A stretch of DNA of 64,000 nt, from NCBI RefSeq assembly GCF_006385185.1, contig NZ_VFIX01000001.1, positions 1 through 64,000 of the forward strand, read 5' to 3'. Below, one piece after another: positions 31,655 to 42,819 of this stretch. The position numbers and the translations under genes were made by a program. Under the pieces are notes generated by a model. That model made no database searches, was not told the DNA's origin, and saw nothing but the letters and a program-made list of their open reading frames with translations. Each line of letters opens with the position of its first letter. The stretch's first letter is position 1. Origin of the DNA: Metamycoplasma equirhinis (GTDB lineage: Bacteria; Bacillota_I; Bacilli_A; Mycoplasmatales; Metamycoplasmataceae).

Positions 31655-34600
31655 TTAGAACAAATTCGTTTGATTAGTTTCATCTAAATTATTTAAAACA
31701 CCTAATTCGCGCAATTCAGATTCAATTTTTGTATTTACTTTCGTGCGTTCTTTTAAATCTTCAATTGAAATAAATTCGTTTTCATTCCGTGCTTCAATAA
31801 TTGTTTCAGCAACGGTATCACCCAATCCTTCAACAACGTTAAATGGAGGAATTATTGCCTTTTCGTTTTTGGCAATAATTCACTTGCTTGAATTTGACAA
31901 TTTTAAATCAACACTTTTTATTTTATAGCCACGTGCATACATTTCATTTGCAATTTCTAAAATTGGTATAGTAGAAATTTCTTTATCGGTCAATTTAGAA
32001 TCCTTACTTTCCAAACGAGTTTTTAATTCACGTAAACGTGAGTTAACTATTGAATGTCCGCTACTCATTATTTTAATATCGATATATTCACGTTTTGTTG
32101 AAAAATATGCCGCATAAAATTCAAGTGGATAATACATTTTGTATCAAGCAATTCTTCATGCGGAAATAACATATGCAGTTGCGTGTGCCTTTGGAAACAT
32201 ATATTTAATTTTTTTAAGTGAGTTAATATATCATTCTGGAATATTATGATCAATCAAAAGTTTTTCTTGTTCTTCAGTTAAACCTTTACCTTTTCTAACT
32301 TTTTCCATAATCTCAAAAGCTTTTAATGAATCAACATTATGTTTAATTAAATCAAGCATAATATCATCGCGACAGCAAACACAATCTTTTAATTTGAGAC
32401 CTTGTTTTACTAGTTCCTCTGCATTTCCAGCCCAAACATTTGTTCCATGACTTAAGCCAGAAAGTAAAATTAAATCATTAAATGTGCGGGGTTGTGATGT
32501 TTTTAACATTCCTCTAACGAAATTGGTGCCGAATTCTGGCAAGCCAAATGCTCCTGTTGTCTCACCATTTAAATCTTCGGGAGTAATATTCATTGATTCG
32601 GTAGTGTAAAATAATTTCATTACATTTTCATCAAATTTAGGAATGTCATGTATATCGGTATTAGTATATTCCTCAATCATTTTAAACACAGTTGGATCAT
32701 CATGTCCCAATAAGTCTAATTTTAATACACTGTCATGAATTGCGCGATAATCAAGATGTGTAGTTTTTCAACTTCCGCTAGTATCATTGGCTGGATAATT
32801 TATTGGTGTAAAGTCTTCGACATCGAACTCTTTTGGAATAATAATTACTCCGCCAGCGTGTTGACCTGTAGTACGTTTAACATCCATAGTTTTCGTTGCC
32901 AAAAAATCTAAATATTGATTACTTCAAGGTTTTTCACCAACACGTTTTTCTTCATCATATTTTTTACAAAAACCATATGCTGTTTTCGAGGCTACAGTCG
33001 AAATTGTTCCTGCTCTAAATGTATGACTTTCGCCGAATAATTCTTTTACATAATTATGAATAATTGGTTGGTATTCACCACTAAAATTCAAATCAATATC
33101 TGGCACCTTATTGGCTTCAAAACCTAAAAATGTTTCAAACGGTATACTGTGGCCATCCGTATTCAAAAGTGTCTTACATTTAGGACAATTTTTACTTGGT
33201 AAGTCTCAACCTGAAAAAATTGATTTATTTTCATTTCATTCAAAATATTTGCAATTATGGCATAAATAATGAGGATCTAAAGGATTAACTTCTGAAATAT
33301 TTGCTAAATAAGCAACAATTGAACTTCCAACGCTTCCACGGCTACCTACAATATATCCATCTTCATTGCTTTTTTTAATTAATTTATGGCTTATTCAATA
33401 AATAACTGAATATCCGTATTTTATAATTGGATTAAGTTCTTTTTCAATACGTTCTACTATAGTTTTTTCTGGGTTTTTGCCATAAATTTTTTCTAGATTT
33501 TCATAAACTATTTCGCGTAATTTTTGGGGCGAATTATCAAATTCTGGAACATGTAAATTGTCTTTTATAATCTGAATATTTGCTTCAATTTGATCGGAAA
33601 TTTTTTTAGGATTGTCTACAACAATTTGTTTAATTAAATCAACATCATTTAAGAATTTAAATTCTGCCTTCATTTCGGTAGTATTTAAATATTTAAATTT
33701 AGGGTGTAAACTTTTTTTCTTAAGCCAATGAATCCCGCCACCAAGTGTTGGAGCATTAATGTATACATCATGAATCAATTTTTGAAAATCATAAACATAT
33801 CTTGCGTCAGAAACTGCTACACATAGTTTGCCTAACGAAGTGGCTTTTTGTATTAAATCTTTATACGCAAAAACTAGATTATCTCACGTTATTTCTTCAT
33901 TCTTTACTAGATATTCAAATGTAGATATTGGTGGTAATTCAATATAATCAAACATTTGAATTGCTTTTAAAATATTTTCACTCGAGCCATTAAACACTTG
34001 CTCTCATAAGTAAGATTCATGCGTTGAAGAACCAAAAAATAAGTCAGGATCTTTCTTTATTTGTTCAAAATAAAGTTGTGCGCCCTCGGCGTATTGGTCA
34101 GTTAAAACAGTTGATACTAATTTGAAAAGTTTTTTAATACCTTTTTGATTCTTAGCTATTACTCTTGTTTCATAACTGTGCTTTCTTGCAAGCATTTCTT
34201 TACTTCAAAGTTTAGCAAGTTCGGTTGAAGTTTTAACATTATGTTCGCGTTCCAGTCTACTAATTATTTTTAATCACACTTTACATAAAACTTCAGCATC
34301 ATAATCCCCACGGTGAGCAACTACGCTATCATATGGAACATTGAATCTTTTTGAGAGGTATCCCAAACTATGACGTCTTTCTAGTGGATCAAGAAAATGA
34401 GAAATCGCTAATGTGTCAATTCCCACTATTTTTGTTGTATCAAGCCCTAAATTGATAAATTTTTCTTTACAAAAATTAATGTCGAAATTTGCGTTATGGG
34501 CAACACATACGCTATTTTTTAAAATTTCATAAATTCTTTTGATTCCGGCTTCTTGTGCTTCACCATTAGACAACATTTCATCAGTTATGTTTGTTAGTTC

Positions 34601-35968
34601 TTTTGTAAAATGTGAAAGTGGTTTTGAAGCTTTTATAAAAAATTGAACATTCTCAGTAATTTTTCCAGACTCAATAATAGTTGCTCCAAATTCAATAATT
34701 TCAGCAAATCTAGGACTCAAACCAGTTGTTTCCAAGTCAAATACAACATATCGTTCATTTTTTAATTCAAAGTCTTTAAACCCATAAAAAAATTCGTTTG
34801 CTGAATTAATAGTTGAAATTGTAGCGCCATATATAGGTTTAATATTTTTAAATTGTTTAGAATCAACATAAAAAGATGAAAATCCTTGCACATCATCAAG
34901 ATCAGTTATTGCGATTGCCTCGTGCCCATAAAATTTTGCAGCATTAAGATAATCAACTGGCTTAGAAATTCCATCTTGTGCACTCATATTAGTTCTAAGC
35001 GCAAGTTCAATTCTTTTTGTTTCTTCTTTATCTTCGTTTAATTTTAAATAGCCTTCAGTGATTATAAATCAATCTCTTCCTATTGCCATTATGCACTTTG
35101 CCTTAGTGAAAGCGTCTTCGGTTAGTCTACCAGTAACATATATTGCATCGCCAATTTTTAAGTCTGGCAGCACATCATCTTCGTTATAAAATTTTTTAAC
35201 TTGAATAGCCTCGCTATAATCAGAAATTTTTAATGTATATAAAACCTTATTATTTTTTAATGTTTTAGCTTCTAGAAAATATATTTCACCTTTTGTCGTA
35301 ACCAAAATTTCTTCATATGTATCATGCAACATTTCAATGCTCATATCAATCGGCTTAACTTTTTCTTTACGATATGAATTTGTTCAATTAGTATTTGGTA
35401 ATTTTTTACTATTTTCTTTTTCAACTGATTTCAGTTCATTAAATTTGTTTGCTAATTTTTTGATTCTAGTCTCATCCATTTTTTTAGGCCTTTTGTCATG
35501 ATATTTAAAATGAATTGTATAAAAGCCAAACCCGATTGTTTCAAGGGCATTTTTTAAAGTTTCATGCGAATTCGTAAATTCATCATATATTGTTTTTGAG
35601 GGTAGCGAAAAATATATTTCATTTTCAGTTAATTCAATATCTTCTTCATTTATAAACATTCGTAAATCGTTTATCTGTGAAAATTTGGTTTGAATAACAT
35701 AATTTAAATAATCAGAAACTATTTTTTTATCACGCAGTATATTCTCAATTGATATAGATATATTTGATTTGGGGAATTTGGCGTTAAGTGCAGCTTTAAA
35801 ATCGCGGTAATTTTTTAGACTAATGTGTTTGTCAAAAGAAATATGAAAATTTCATATTCCTTTGCGATTAATTTCGACATTAATTATTCTAGTACCATCA
35901 AATTCCGCGTTTGGAGCAAAATTTATCTCCTTACATAATTTAACAAAAGTTTCATCAACCTTTCTCAT
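31655..35968 (-). CDS. polC: DNA polymerase III alpha subunit, PolC type
   Basis: A 1,437-residue replicative polymerase, the usual PolC length. In order: N-terminal domain (1-~200), OB-fold ([16 protein letters not shown]), split PHP domain (starting [13 protein letters not shown]), 3'-5' exonuclease inserted in it ([13 protein letters not shown] at about residue 410, then HNANFDI and HRGDYDAE), zinc-binding site ([11 protein letters not shown], with CNYC-like pairs), and the C-family catalytic core ([15 protein letters not shown]). The PolC-type layout with a built-in exonuclease is typical of Firmicutes and mollicutes. At least a dozen UGA are read as Trp. Cotranscribed after cdsA (18 bases). 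Confidence 0.97.
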
Positions 35969-35986
35969 ATAATTTCCCCTTCAATT

Positions 35987-36952
35987 TTATTTAATTAAAA
36001 ATATCAATGATAATGATAATGTGACGAACGATACCGAATCAAATCTATCCATTAATCCGCCATGTCCCGGAATTAAATTTGAAAAATCTTTTATATTCAT
36101 TTTACGCTTTATTAATGAAAATGATAAATCCCCAATTTGAGATACTGCTGGTAGTAAAATAATTGCTACTATTAATTGTTTATAGTTAGCCAAAACTATA
36201 AATTGGCTATTATTAGTCATTTTACCTAAATACATTGCAATGAACACGAATAGGGCAGCAAATAGATAGCCAATTATCGCTCCCTCTCAAGTTTTTTTAG
36301 GGCTAATATGTGGGGCAAATCCACGCTTTATTATTTTGTGACCTAAAAGCATTCCACCAAAGTAAGCAGATGTATCAGCAATTATCGGAATTAGAAAAAT
36401 GGCAAAGAAAATGTATAAATTGGCAACGTTATAAATATATAAGGCTTTTGAAAAAATCGGAATAAATAATAAGGCAAATAGACAAATAATATATTCTTTA
36501 AAAAACTCTATAGTGCTTTCATATTTTCTAGCATTAAATAAAAATATAATTGTTGAAAATATGAAAATAGTTGAAATTGATAGTGCATTTAGTCCGGAAA
36601 TTTCATCTTTTCCAAAAAACAAAAGATGTTTAATTGTGAGAATTAAAAAATCATGATTAAATCCCGTTGTTTTAGTTTCTCAAAATGCATTAGGGTTAAT
36701 TGAAGTTGTTTTAAACCAATCGAATGGAAAAAATCAAGTTATGCTAACTAAAACAGCAAAAATAATGTTAAAAGATTGGTGTAATTTATTATGTGAAATT
36801 ACTTCGTATGTCGCTCAAGAACTAAAAACCATAAAAAAAGCTAAACCGATTACTTTTCCTGGAACTTTAGCAAAATAGGTAATTAAAAAACATGGTATCA
36901 AAATTAATAATAAAACTATTGCAGAGGTTGCTCTTACCTTTATATTTTTCAT
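35987..36952 (-). CDS. cdsA: Phosphatidate cytidylyltransferase (CDP-diglyceride synthase)
   Basis: A 321-residue integral membrane enzyme making CDP-diacylglycerol from phosphatidate and CTP. The C-terminal signature is [20 protein letters not shown] followed by [16 protein letters not shown], an exact fit to the CdsA motif S..GD...S..KR...KD....PGHGG..DR.D. The SPKKTWEGAI segment is also characteristic. About eight hydrophobic helices are present. It lies between frr and polC as in B. subtilis, though uppS is missing from between. Confidence 0.95.
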
Positions 36953-37080
36953 AGTGCAATTATTATAATATGTTAATTAGTTTTAAAAACTTTTTATGAA
37001 ACTATTACATCAAAAATTATATTTTTGACCCCATAAATAAAAAAATAACCCATAAATTTGGGCTAAGTTTACAGACGATA

Positions 37081-37632
37081 TTAGATTGTTAATAAATCTT
37101 TTTCTTTTTCTTTTGATAAAACATTAATTTTTTCAATATTTCTATCAATTTCTTTTTGAATATTATCTAAAAATTGTTTTTGCAAATCTTCTGAAAGATC
37201 ACTATCGCTCTTTATTAATTTATTAATTTCCTGACGAATTTGACGAATTGAAACTCTAGCTTGTTCAGTTAATGTGCTTAATTGTTTTGTCATTTCGACT
37301 CTTTTGTCAGTTGTCATTTGTGGATATGTCAATCTTAATTGATGGCCTTCGTTAGCGATCGATACATTAATTTTATTATCCATAATTGCTTTTTCGATTG
37401 TTTTAATAATACTCATATCATAAGGCTTAACTAGAAGTTGTAGCGGACTAGCAATACTAATGGCAGCTATTTCTTCGAGAGAAATAATTGATTCATAATA
37501 GTTGATTTTTATTTTGCTAATTAACGCAGGATTTGCACGTCCCACGGCGATTTTTGTTATTTGATTTTCGAAATTATTAATTGATTTTTTTGCTTCTTCG
37601 TTTAAACGTGTTAAATAAAAATTTAATTCCAT
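37081..37632 (-). CDS. frr: Ribosome recycling factor
   Basis: A 183-residue protein, the typical RRF length. Key segments are KIAVGRANPALISKIKINYY (three-helix bundle start, with VGRA.P.l), LQLLVKPYDMSIIKTIEKAI, and RLTYPQMTTDKRVEMTKQL. It splits post-termination ribosomes with EF-G. It follows pyrH by 11 bases; AGGAATATT precedes its ATG. Confidence 0.97.
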   Translation of the reverse strand: MELNFYLTRLNEEAKKSINNFENQITKIAVGRANPALISKIKINYYESIISLEEIAAISIASPLQLLVKPYDMSIIKTIEKAIMDNKINVSIANEGHQLRLTYPQMTTDKRVEMTKQLSTLTEQARVSIRQIRQEINKLIKSDSDLSEDLQKQFLDNIQKEIDRNIEKINVLSKEKEKDLLTI

Positions 37633-37643
37633 AATATTCCTCT

Positions 37644-38366
37644 TTATTTTTTAGATGTAATGATTGTGTTTGGTACTTCGTTATCTATTGCTCTTAAAAG
37701 TGAATCTTGTTCGTTTATGTCAAAGATAATAATATCAATTTTATTTTCCTTAGCCATTGATGCAGCTGTTGTGTCAATGATTCGCAAGTCTTTTTCTAGC
37801 AATTCATCATAAGTAATTTTTTCAAATTTTTTTGCGTTAGGATTAAATTTAGGGTCGCTATCATAAACGCCATCAACATTATTCTTTCCCATTAAAATTG
37901 CGTCGGCATTTATTTCACTTGCAAATAATGTAGATGCTGTGTCAGTTGTGAAAAATGGTCTTCCTGTTCCACCGGCAAATATGACAACTTCGCCTGATTT
38001 TAAGTATTTTTTTGCCTTTTCGTTAATATATACTTCACACACTTTGGGGTCCATTGTTAAGCTTGATAAAACTCTACAATGTAAATTGTTATTTTCAAAT
38101 CCTGATTGCAAAGCTAACGCATTCATTGTTGTTGCAAGCATACCTATATAATCAGCTCTTACTCTTTGAATACCGTTTTTTGCAGCACTAGTACCGCGCC
38201 AAAAGTTTCCGCCACCAACAACGATTGCAACTTCGATATTTCTTTTAATTATAACTTTTAGTTGTTTTGCGAATTTTTCCACTAATTCATAATCAATTGC
38301 TAATCGCTTATCTTTATTAGCCAATCCTTCACCAGATAATTTAATTAAAACACGTTTATATGACAT
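37644..38366 (-). CDS. pyrH: UMP kinase
   Basis: A 240-residue hexameric UMP kinase of the amino acid kinase family. The phosphate-binding KLSGEGL start, VGGGNFWRGTSA, the DYIGMLATTMNALAL helix and AGGTGRPFFTTDTAS are intact, as is MGKNNVDGVYDSDPK. The ATG at 38366 follows AAGGAGAGTT, and an upstream TTG is not needed. First gene of pyrH-frr-cdsA-polC. Confidence 0.97.
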   Translation of the reverse strand: MSYKRVLIKLSGEGLANKDKRLAIDYELVEKFAKQLKVIIKRNIEVAIVVGGGNFWRGTSAAKNGIQRVRADYIGMLATTMNALALQSGFENNNLHCRVLSSLTMDPKVCEVYINEKAKKYLKSGEVVIFAGGTGRPFFTTDTASTLFASEINADAILMGKNNVDGVYDSDPKFNPNAKKFEKITYDELLEKDLRIIDTTAASMAKENKIDIIIFDINEQDSLLRAIDNEVPNTIITSKK

Positions 38367-38599
38367 CAACTCTCCTTAAAGATAGTTTTGTATTAATTTT
38401 TATAATTATATAGTAATTTAGTTATTTTAAAAACGGAATTTTTTACTTATTTATAAAGATGATAATTGAAATAATAATTACAAAATATTGAGCCCGATAT
38501 AAAAATCGCCGCTACTTTGTAACTGAAGCACAATAATATTCTTCGCATTCGATTCTAGACCTAGCGAATTTAAAATGTCATTCCTTAATTAATTCATAA
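38367..38599. other. Intergenic gap between pyrH and ylxM, no gene seen
   Basis: About 230 bases without a supported gene. A short stretch near 38490-38570 is less AT-rich than its surroundings but has no start, and stops in all frames. No terminator hairpin is obvious. Confidence 0.5.
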
Positions 38600-38821
38600 T
38601 TAATGGTTGATTTTATTATTTATTTCAATTAGTTTTGCTTTCGCTTTTTTAACTGCATCAAATGCGCCGCTACGAGTCATAGCTAATTCGTTAGCTATCT
38701 CTGAAAATGACAGATCTTCAAAATAATGCAAATACATTGCTTGTCTTTGCGATTGAGCTAATAGATCTTTATATTTTTCAAATAATTCAATTATTTTTGT
38801 TCTTTCATTTATGGTTTCCAT
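38600..38821 (-). CDS. ylxM: YlxM-family DNA-binding protein (UPF0122)
   Basis: A 73-residue helix-turn-helix protein: LFEKYKDLLAQSQRQAMYLHYFEDLSFSEIANEL with AMTRSGAFDAVKKAKAKL is the sigma-70 region-4-like YlxM motif. In Firmicutes ylxM is beside ffh and ftsY and affects the signal recognition particle pathway. Its ATG overlaps the ftsY stop by one base (TAATG). The short length is normal for mycoplasmas (others ~110). Confidence 0.92.
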   Translation of the reverse strand: METINERTKIIELFEKYKDLLAQSQRQAMYLHYFEDLSFSEIANELAMTRSGAFDAVKKAKAKLIEINNKINH

Positions 38822-39876
38822 TATTCAACTAGCCCTTTCATTAGTCCATAAATATAAGAATCTAAATCAAATTCATTTAAATCTTCTACTTTTTCGCCAA
38901 AGCCTACATATTTAACTGAAAGACCTATTTCGTCTTTGATAGTTAAAACAATTCCGCCACGCGAAGTTCCATCCATTTTCGTTAGCACTATACCAGTTAA
39001 ATTAGTTGCCTCACCAAAAACTTTTGCTTGCAAAATTCCATTTTGCCCAGTTGTGGCATCTAAAACTAATAAACTTTCATGGGGAGCGCCTTCAATTTTA
39101 GTTGAAAGCACTTTATTCAATTTTGCCAATTCAGACATCAAATTAACTTTATTTTGTAAACGACCAGCTGTATCTATAATGAGTACATCAAAATTTTCAT
39201 TTTTTGCAAGATCAATCGCTCTATAAACAACTGCCGCAGGATCCTTTTCATTTTGGTTTGGTCTGACAATGCTTGCTCCTACACGATTTGCTCAAATTTC
39301 TAGTTGTTCCACTGCTGCGGCTCTAAATGTATCTGCTGCCGCAATTAAGACTTTATTACCATCATCAATCAATTTTTTAGCTATTTTAGAAATAGAAGTG
39401 GTTTTACCAGAACCATTTACTCCAACAACTAAAATTACATTTAAACGTCCTTTTTGAATATTTAATGCTGTATCAATAATTGAATTTGATGTATAAATAG
39501 TAAATAATTTATCAGCAATAATTTCACTAATTAATTTTGGATCAGTAATGTTTTCATTTTTAACTTCTTTTTTACATTCATAAATTATAATTTGAACTAA
39601 CTTAATCGAAATGTCAGACATTATTAGAATTTCTTCAAGATCTTCAAAAAATTCTTCATCGATTTTATTGTGTCTATTTTGCAATTGTCTAACGTTTTCC
39701 GTGAATGACGAATTGGATTTAGACAAGCCCGCAATATAGTTATCAATTTTTTTTGATTTATTTAATTCTTTTCCAAGTAATTTTTGTTGTTTCGCTTCTA
39801 ATTTAGCTTGTTTTTTTGCAATTCGTTCTTCTTTTGTTCCAAAAAGTTTTTCCTTCAGATTATTTCAAAATCCCAT
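38821..39876 (-). CDS. ftsY: Signal recognition particle receptor FtsY
   Basis: A 351-residue SRP GTPase. A basic N-terminal arm ([18 protein letters not shown]) replaces the acidic domain seen in E. coli. The NG domain has G1 [52 protein letters not shown] and [10 protein letters not shown]. It docks ribosome-SRP complexes at the membrane. It forms a two-gene unit with ylxM. Confidence 0.97.
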
Positions 39877-39972
39877 GTTAACCGCCTTTTGCAATATTTT
39901 AAAAATTATTATTTTTAATAAATTTTAAACTAATAACTAGATATTTTCAATTTTATTTTGTAACCGTTGATA

Positions 39973-39978
39973 TATAAT
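39973..39978 (+). promoter_or_regulatory. -10 box of the lipoprotein gene at 40018
   Basis: TATAAT in the context GATATATAATAGACTACT, about 40 bases before the ATG and followed by an AAGGAG ribosome site. No good -35 was seen, as is common in mycoplasmas. Confidence 0.55.
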
Positions 39979-40017
39979 AGACTACTATCCAAGAAAACAA
40001 ACAACAAGGAGAAAAAA

Positions 40018-40935
40018 ATGAAAAAATTTTTAAAATTAGCTATTCCGTTTACTACCGTTTTGCCAATCGCTACATTGGCTATTAGCTGTGGCGACCCTAA
40101 GGCTAAAGATCAAAAAAATAAAGATCAAAGTAAAGAAAACCAAAAAGATAATAATAAAAAGTCGCCTGATTCTGAGAAAAGTTTTGATTTATCGCCTATT
40201 AAAAAATTTCTTGCCGATAAAATTAATAACGAAATTAAAAACGAAACAGATAAGGATAAATATAAAGATTTAAACGTAGAAAAATTAATTGATATTATTA
40301 ATAAATCTATAGATATTCTAGCAGGCGCTGTTTTCAAAATTGATAAAGAATTAAATATTACAAAAGAAATTGAAAAAATTTGAAAAGAAGCCTTTGAAAA
40401 ATCACCCGAAGATTTTTTGGATCTTAAAAAATTAATGGAAAAATCACAACAATTTGCATTGAAAACTACCGTGGTTTTGGAAAATTTTATTAAACAAGAC
40501 AAAGAGATACAAGAAGTTATTAAAAAACATGACTACAAATTTGAGAGTTTCGATAAATTCAGAAACGAAATTGCTGCCGGTTTCGATTATCAATCATTTT
40601 CAAAAGTTCTAGAAAATATGCAAATTGAACTTGAAAAAGAATTTAAACATGACGAAAATGAATCAGATGAAAAAAGAATGAAAGACGCTTTTATATATTA
40701 TAAAAAACTAGTAGGGAAATTTTATGATTCAAAAGATAGTATAATTGATGCTTGTTTTCCTGAAAAGAAAAACGAAAAAGAAGTGGCTAACTATAAATTT
40801 TATAGAGACTTTGCTAAGGTTGTATTTGCAAAAATTGCTGTCCCATTAAAAGGTGCATTCGATAAAATAATTGATCTTTCTTTAGAAATAAGATTGGATT
40901 TAGTAGCCGAATTATTTTTATCATTAGTAGCTTAA
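40018..40935 (+). CDS. Helical lipoprotein, unknown function
   Basis: A 305-residue exported protein. The signal peptide (MKKFLKLAIPFTTVLPI...) ends at a lipobox LAISC (Cys at ~25). A Lys/Asp/Asn-rich linker (KDQKNKDQSKENQKDNNKK) follows, then an all-helical domain with no recognised motif (LKKLMEKSQQFALKTTVVLENF; KVLENMQIELEKEF). One UGA is read as Trp (EKIWKEAF). AAGGAG lies at good spacing. It stands alone, with its own promoter and terminator. Surface-exposed by inference. Confidence 0.8.
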
Positions 40936-40944
40936 TTTACCTAG

Positions 40945-40968
40945 AGACGCAATCGCGTTTCTTTTTTT
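40945..40968 (+). terminator. Terminator after the lipoprotein gene
   Basis: AGACGC-aatc-GCGTTT followed by CTTTTTTT, ten bases past the stop. Confidence 0.8.
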
Positions 40969-41041
40969 ATTACTTTCAACATCATTGAAATTTTTCAAAA
41001 TAACAAAATTTTGTTTTCAATATTTTAGTAAAATTGTTTGT

Positions 41042-42664
41042 ATGCAAAATGATTCTATTAAAACTAGAATAATAAATCTACTTAAAATAAGAGATTTTAA
41101 ATATATTTTTAAATTAACGTTGCCAATTTTTGTGCAAACGTTGTTTTTTGCTATAGTTTCAATTTTAGGTTCGCTTGCATCTACATTATATTTACGTGTT
41201 TATCACATTGATGGTTCATTCAATGGCTATTACTTTTATACAATTGCAAAAATATTGAGTGTTTATAAAATTCTTACTTTTGTGCCTATAATTTATCAAT
41301 TAGGTGTTTTAGTTGTTGTTTCTAATCTTTTTGGACAAAAAAGAGAAAAAGACATTCCAAAAGTTATTAGTTCATCAATTTACATATCAATTATTATTAA
41401 TGTTTGCTGCTATTTAATTATGTTTGGTTTTTCAGGAATAATTTTAGCTAAATCGGGCGCTAAAGATGCTCCTATTTACGCATGAAAAAACAAATTAGAT
41501 TATGAAATTTATAAAAATAATTTAAATATAGTAAAAAATAATAATTTGGTTAATGTACCGCTAGATACATTAGTAAATGGTGGAATATTTAAATCAATTA
41601 ATTTTGCAAACACTAATGCAATTCAGTATATAAATAACGAATTATCCTTTACAAAAAAATTTTTAAGAATAACAACTATCGATATTTTCTTTGCTTCCAT
41701 AGCAGCAATACTAACTTCCGTTTTGCAAGCTATTAAGAAAAATAAATTTGCTATTATTGGTGTAATTTTATCCATATTTCTACGTACTTGCTGAACATAT
41801 GCAATATTTTTCGTACCAACATTATTTGCAAAAAACGAAAGTGAAATTACAATATTAATTTCTCTGGAAACAATTTTGGGCGGAATTATTCAATTATTTA
41901 TTGCTTATATTTTTGTGCAACGTTTTATATTTAAAAAATATAAATTTAAATTTTCAGGTTCATGAAATAATAAATATATAAAAGAAATTGTTCGTCTAGG
42001 GCTGCCAATTGCAATCGAAAGCGGAATTTGATATATTTCTCAATATTTTATTGCTGCCGCCATTCCTTATAGCGGTGCTCCCGATCAATTTATTGGAATA
42101 TGGCGTGCGTTAAATAATACTTATGACATTTTTTCATCATTTGTTCTAGCACTAAGTTATGTAACTAGTGTTATTGTTGCAATTGAAATTGGTAAACAAG
42201 ACTTTGAAAGAGCGCACTTGCTAGGTAGAAATTCTTTAAAATTAGGTTTCTATGCACAAGTTATTATGTCGCTAATTGGTGTGATCTTAACTTATCCAAT
42301 GCTAGCCATTTATTCAACTGATCCAAAATTAATTAGAGATTTCGGATATTCTATAACTGCAATTTTAATGCTAAGAGCTATTTTTGATATCGGAAATTTA
42401 ACAACACTACGAGCTTTATGGGGCGCTAATGATGTCTGAATACCAAATTTAGTAGCGATAGTAACGATGATTGGTGTTCAATTAAGCGCAGTTTACTTAG
42501 TTGCAGTTATTCACCAAACTAGCAGTTCTATTTACGCAATGTCGCACACTAACTTTATGTTGCTACTGTCTGCAGCTACTTTGCTTGACGCAATTTTCCG
42601 AACAATTTTATTTGGTTTACGTTGAAATAGCAAAACTTGAATTAAATATGCTAAAAAATTATAA
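41042..42664 (+). CDS. MATE-family efflux transporter
   Basis: A 540-residue membrane protein in two six-helix halves. Each half starts in the MATE manner: IFKLTLPIFVQTLFFAIVSILG and EIVRLGLPIAIESGIWYISQY (the P-x-x-hQ and related positions). Between helices 4 and 5, about 60 hydrophilic residues (KNKLDYEIYKNNLNIVKNNN...) are inserted, unusual for a loop in this family. MATE proteins export cationic drugs and other compounds by Na+ or H+ antiport; substrate unknown. Several UGA codons are Trp. No ribosome site is evident before the ATG; an upstream in-frame start at 40985 would overlap the preceding terminator and is less likely. Confidence 0.85.
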
Positions 42665-42696
42665 TTACACATACAAATGTTAAAATATGCAAAACG

Positions 42697-42731
42697 AAAC
42701 ACGAAAAGAGAAATTTTTTGTGTTTTTTTGT
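42697..42731 (+). terminator. Terminator after the MATE gene
   Basis: AAACAC and GTGTTT flank an 18-base loop, and a T-run follows. Confidence 0.6.
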
Positions 42732-42819
42732 TGCTTATTAATCTATTTCCAACTAAAATATTTTTTAAATTTATATATTTTCTTAATCTAAAAAAGTTTA
42801 GATAACGATGAGAGGAAAA

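Noticed and set aside
32068..32253. Short minus-strand frame inside polC
   Set aside because: It is in another frame from the continuous 1,437-codon polC frame and has no independent support.
38367..38599. Possible small RNA gene beside ylxM and ftsY (SRP RNA)
   Set aside because: No SRP RNA tetraloop hairpin or matching conserved motif was found in this gap.
41042..42664. Separate short genes instead of one MATE gene
   Set aside because: The pieces are in one frame separated only by UGA codons and form one two-halved transporter.
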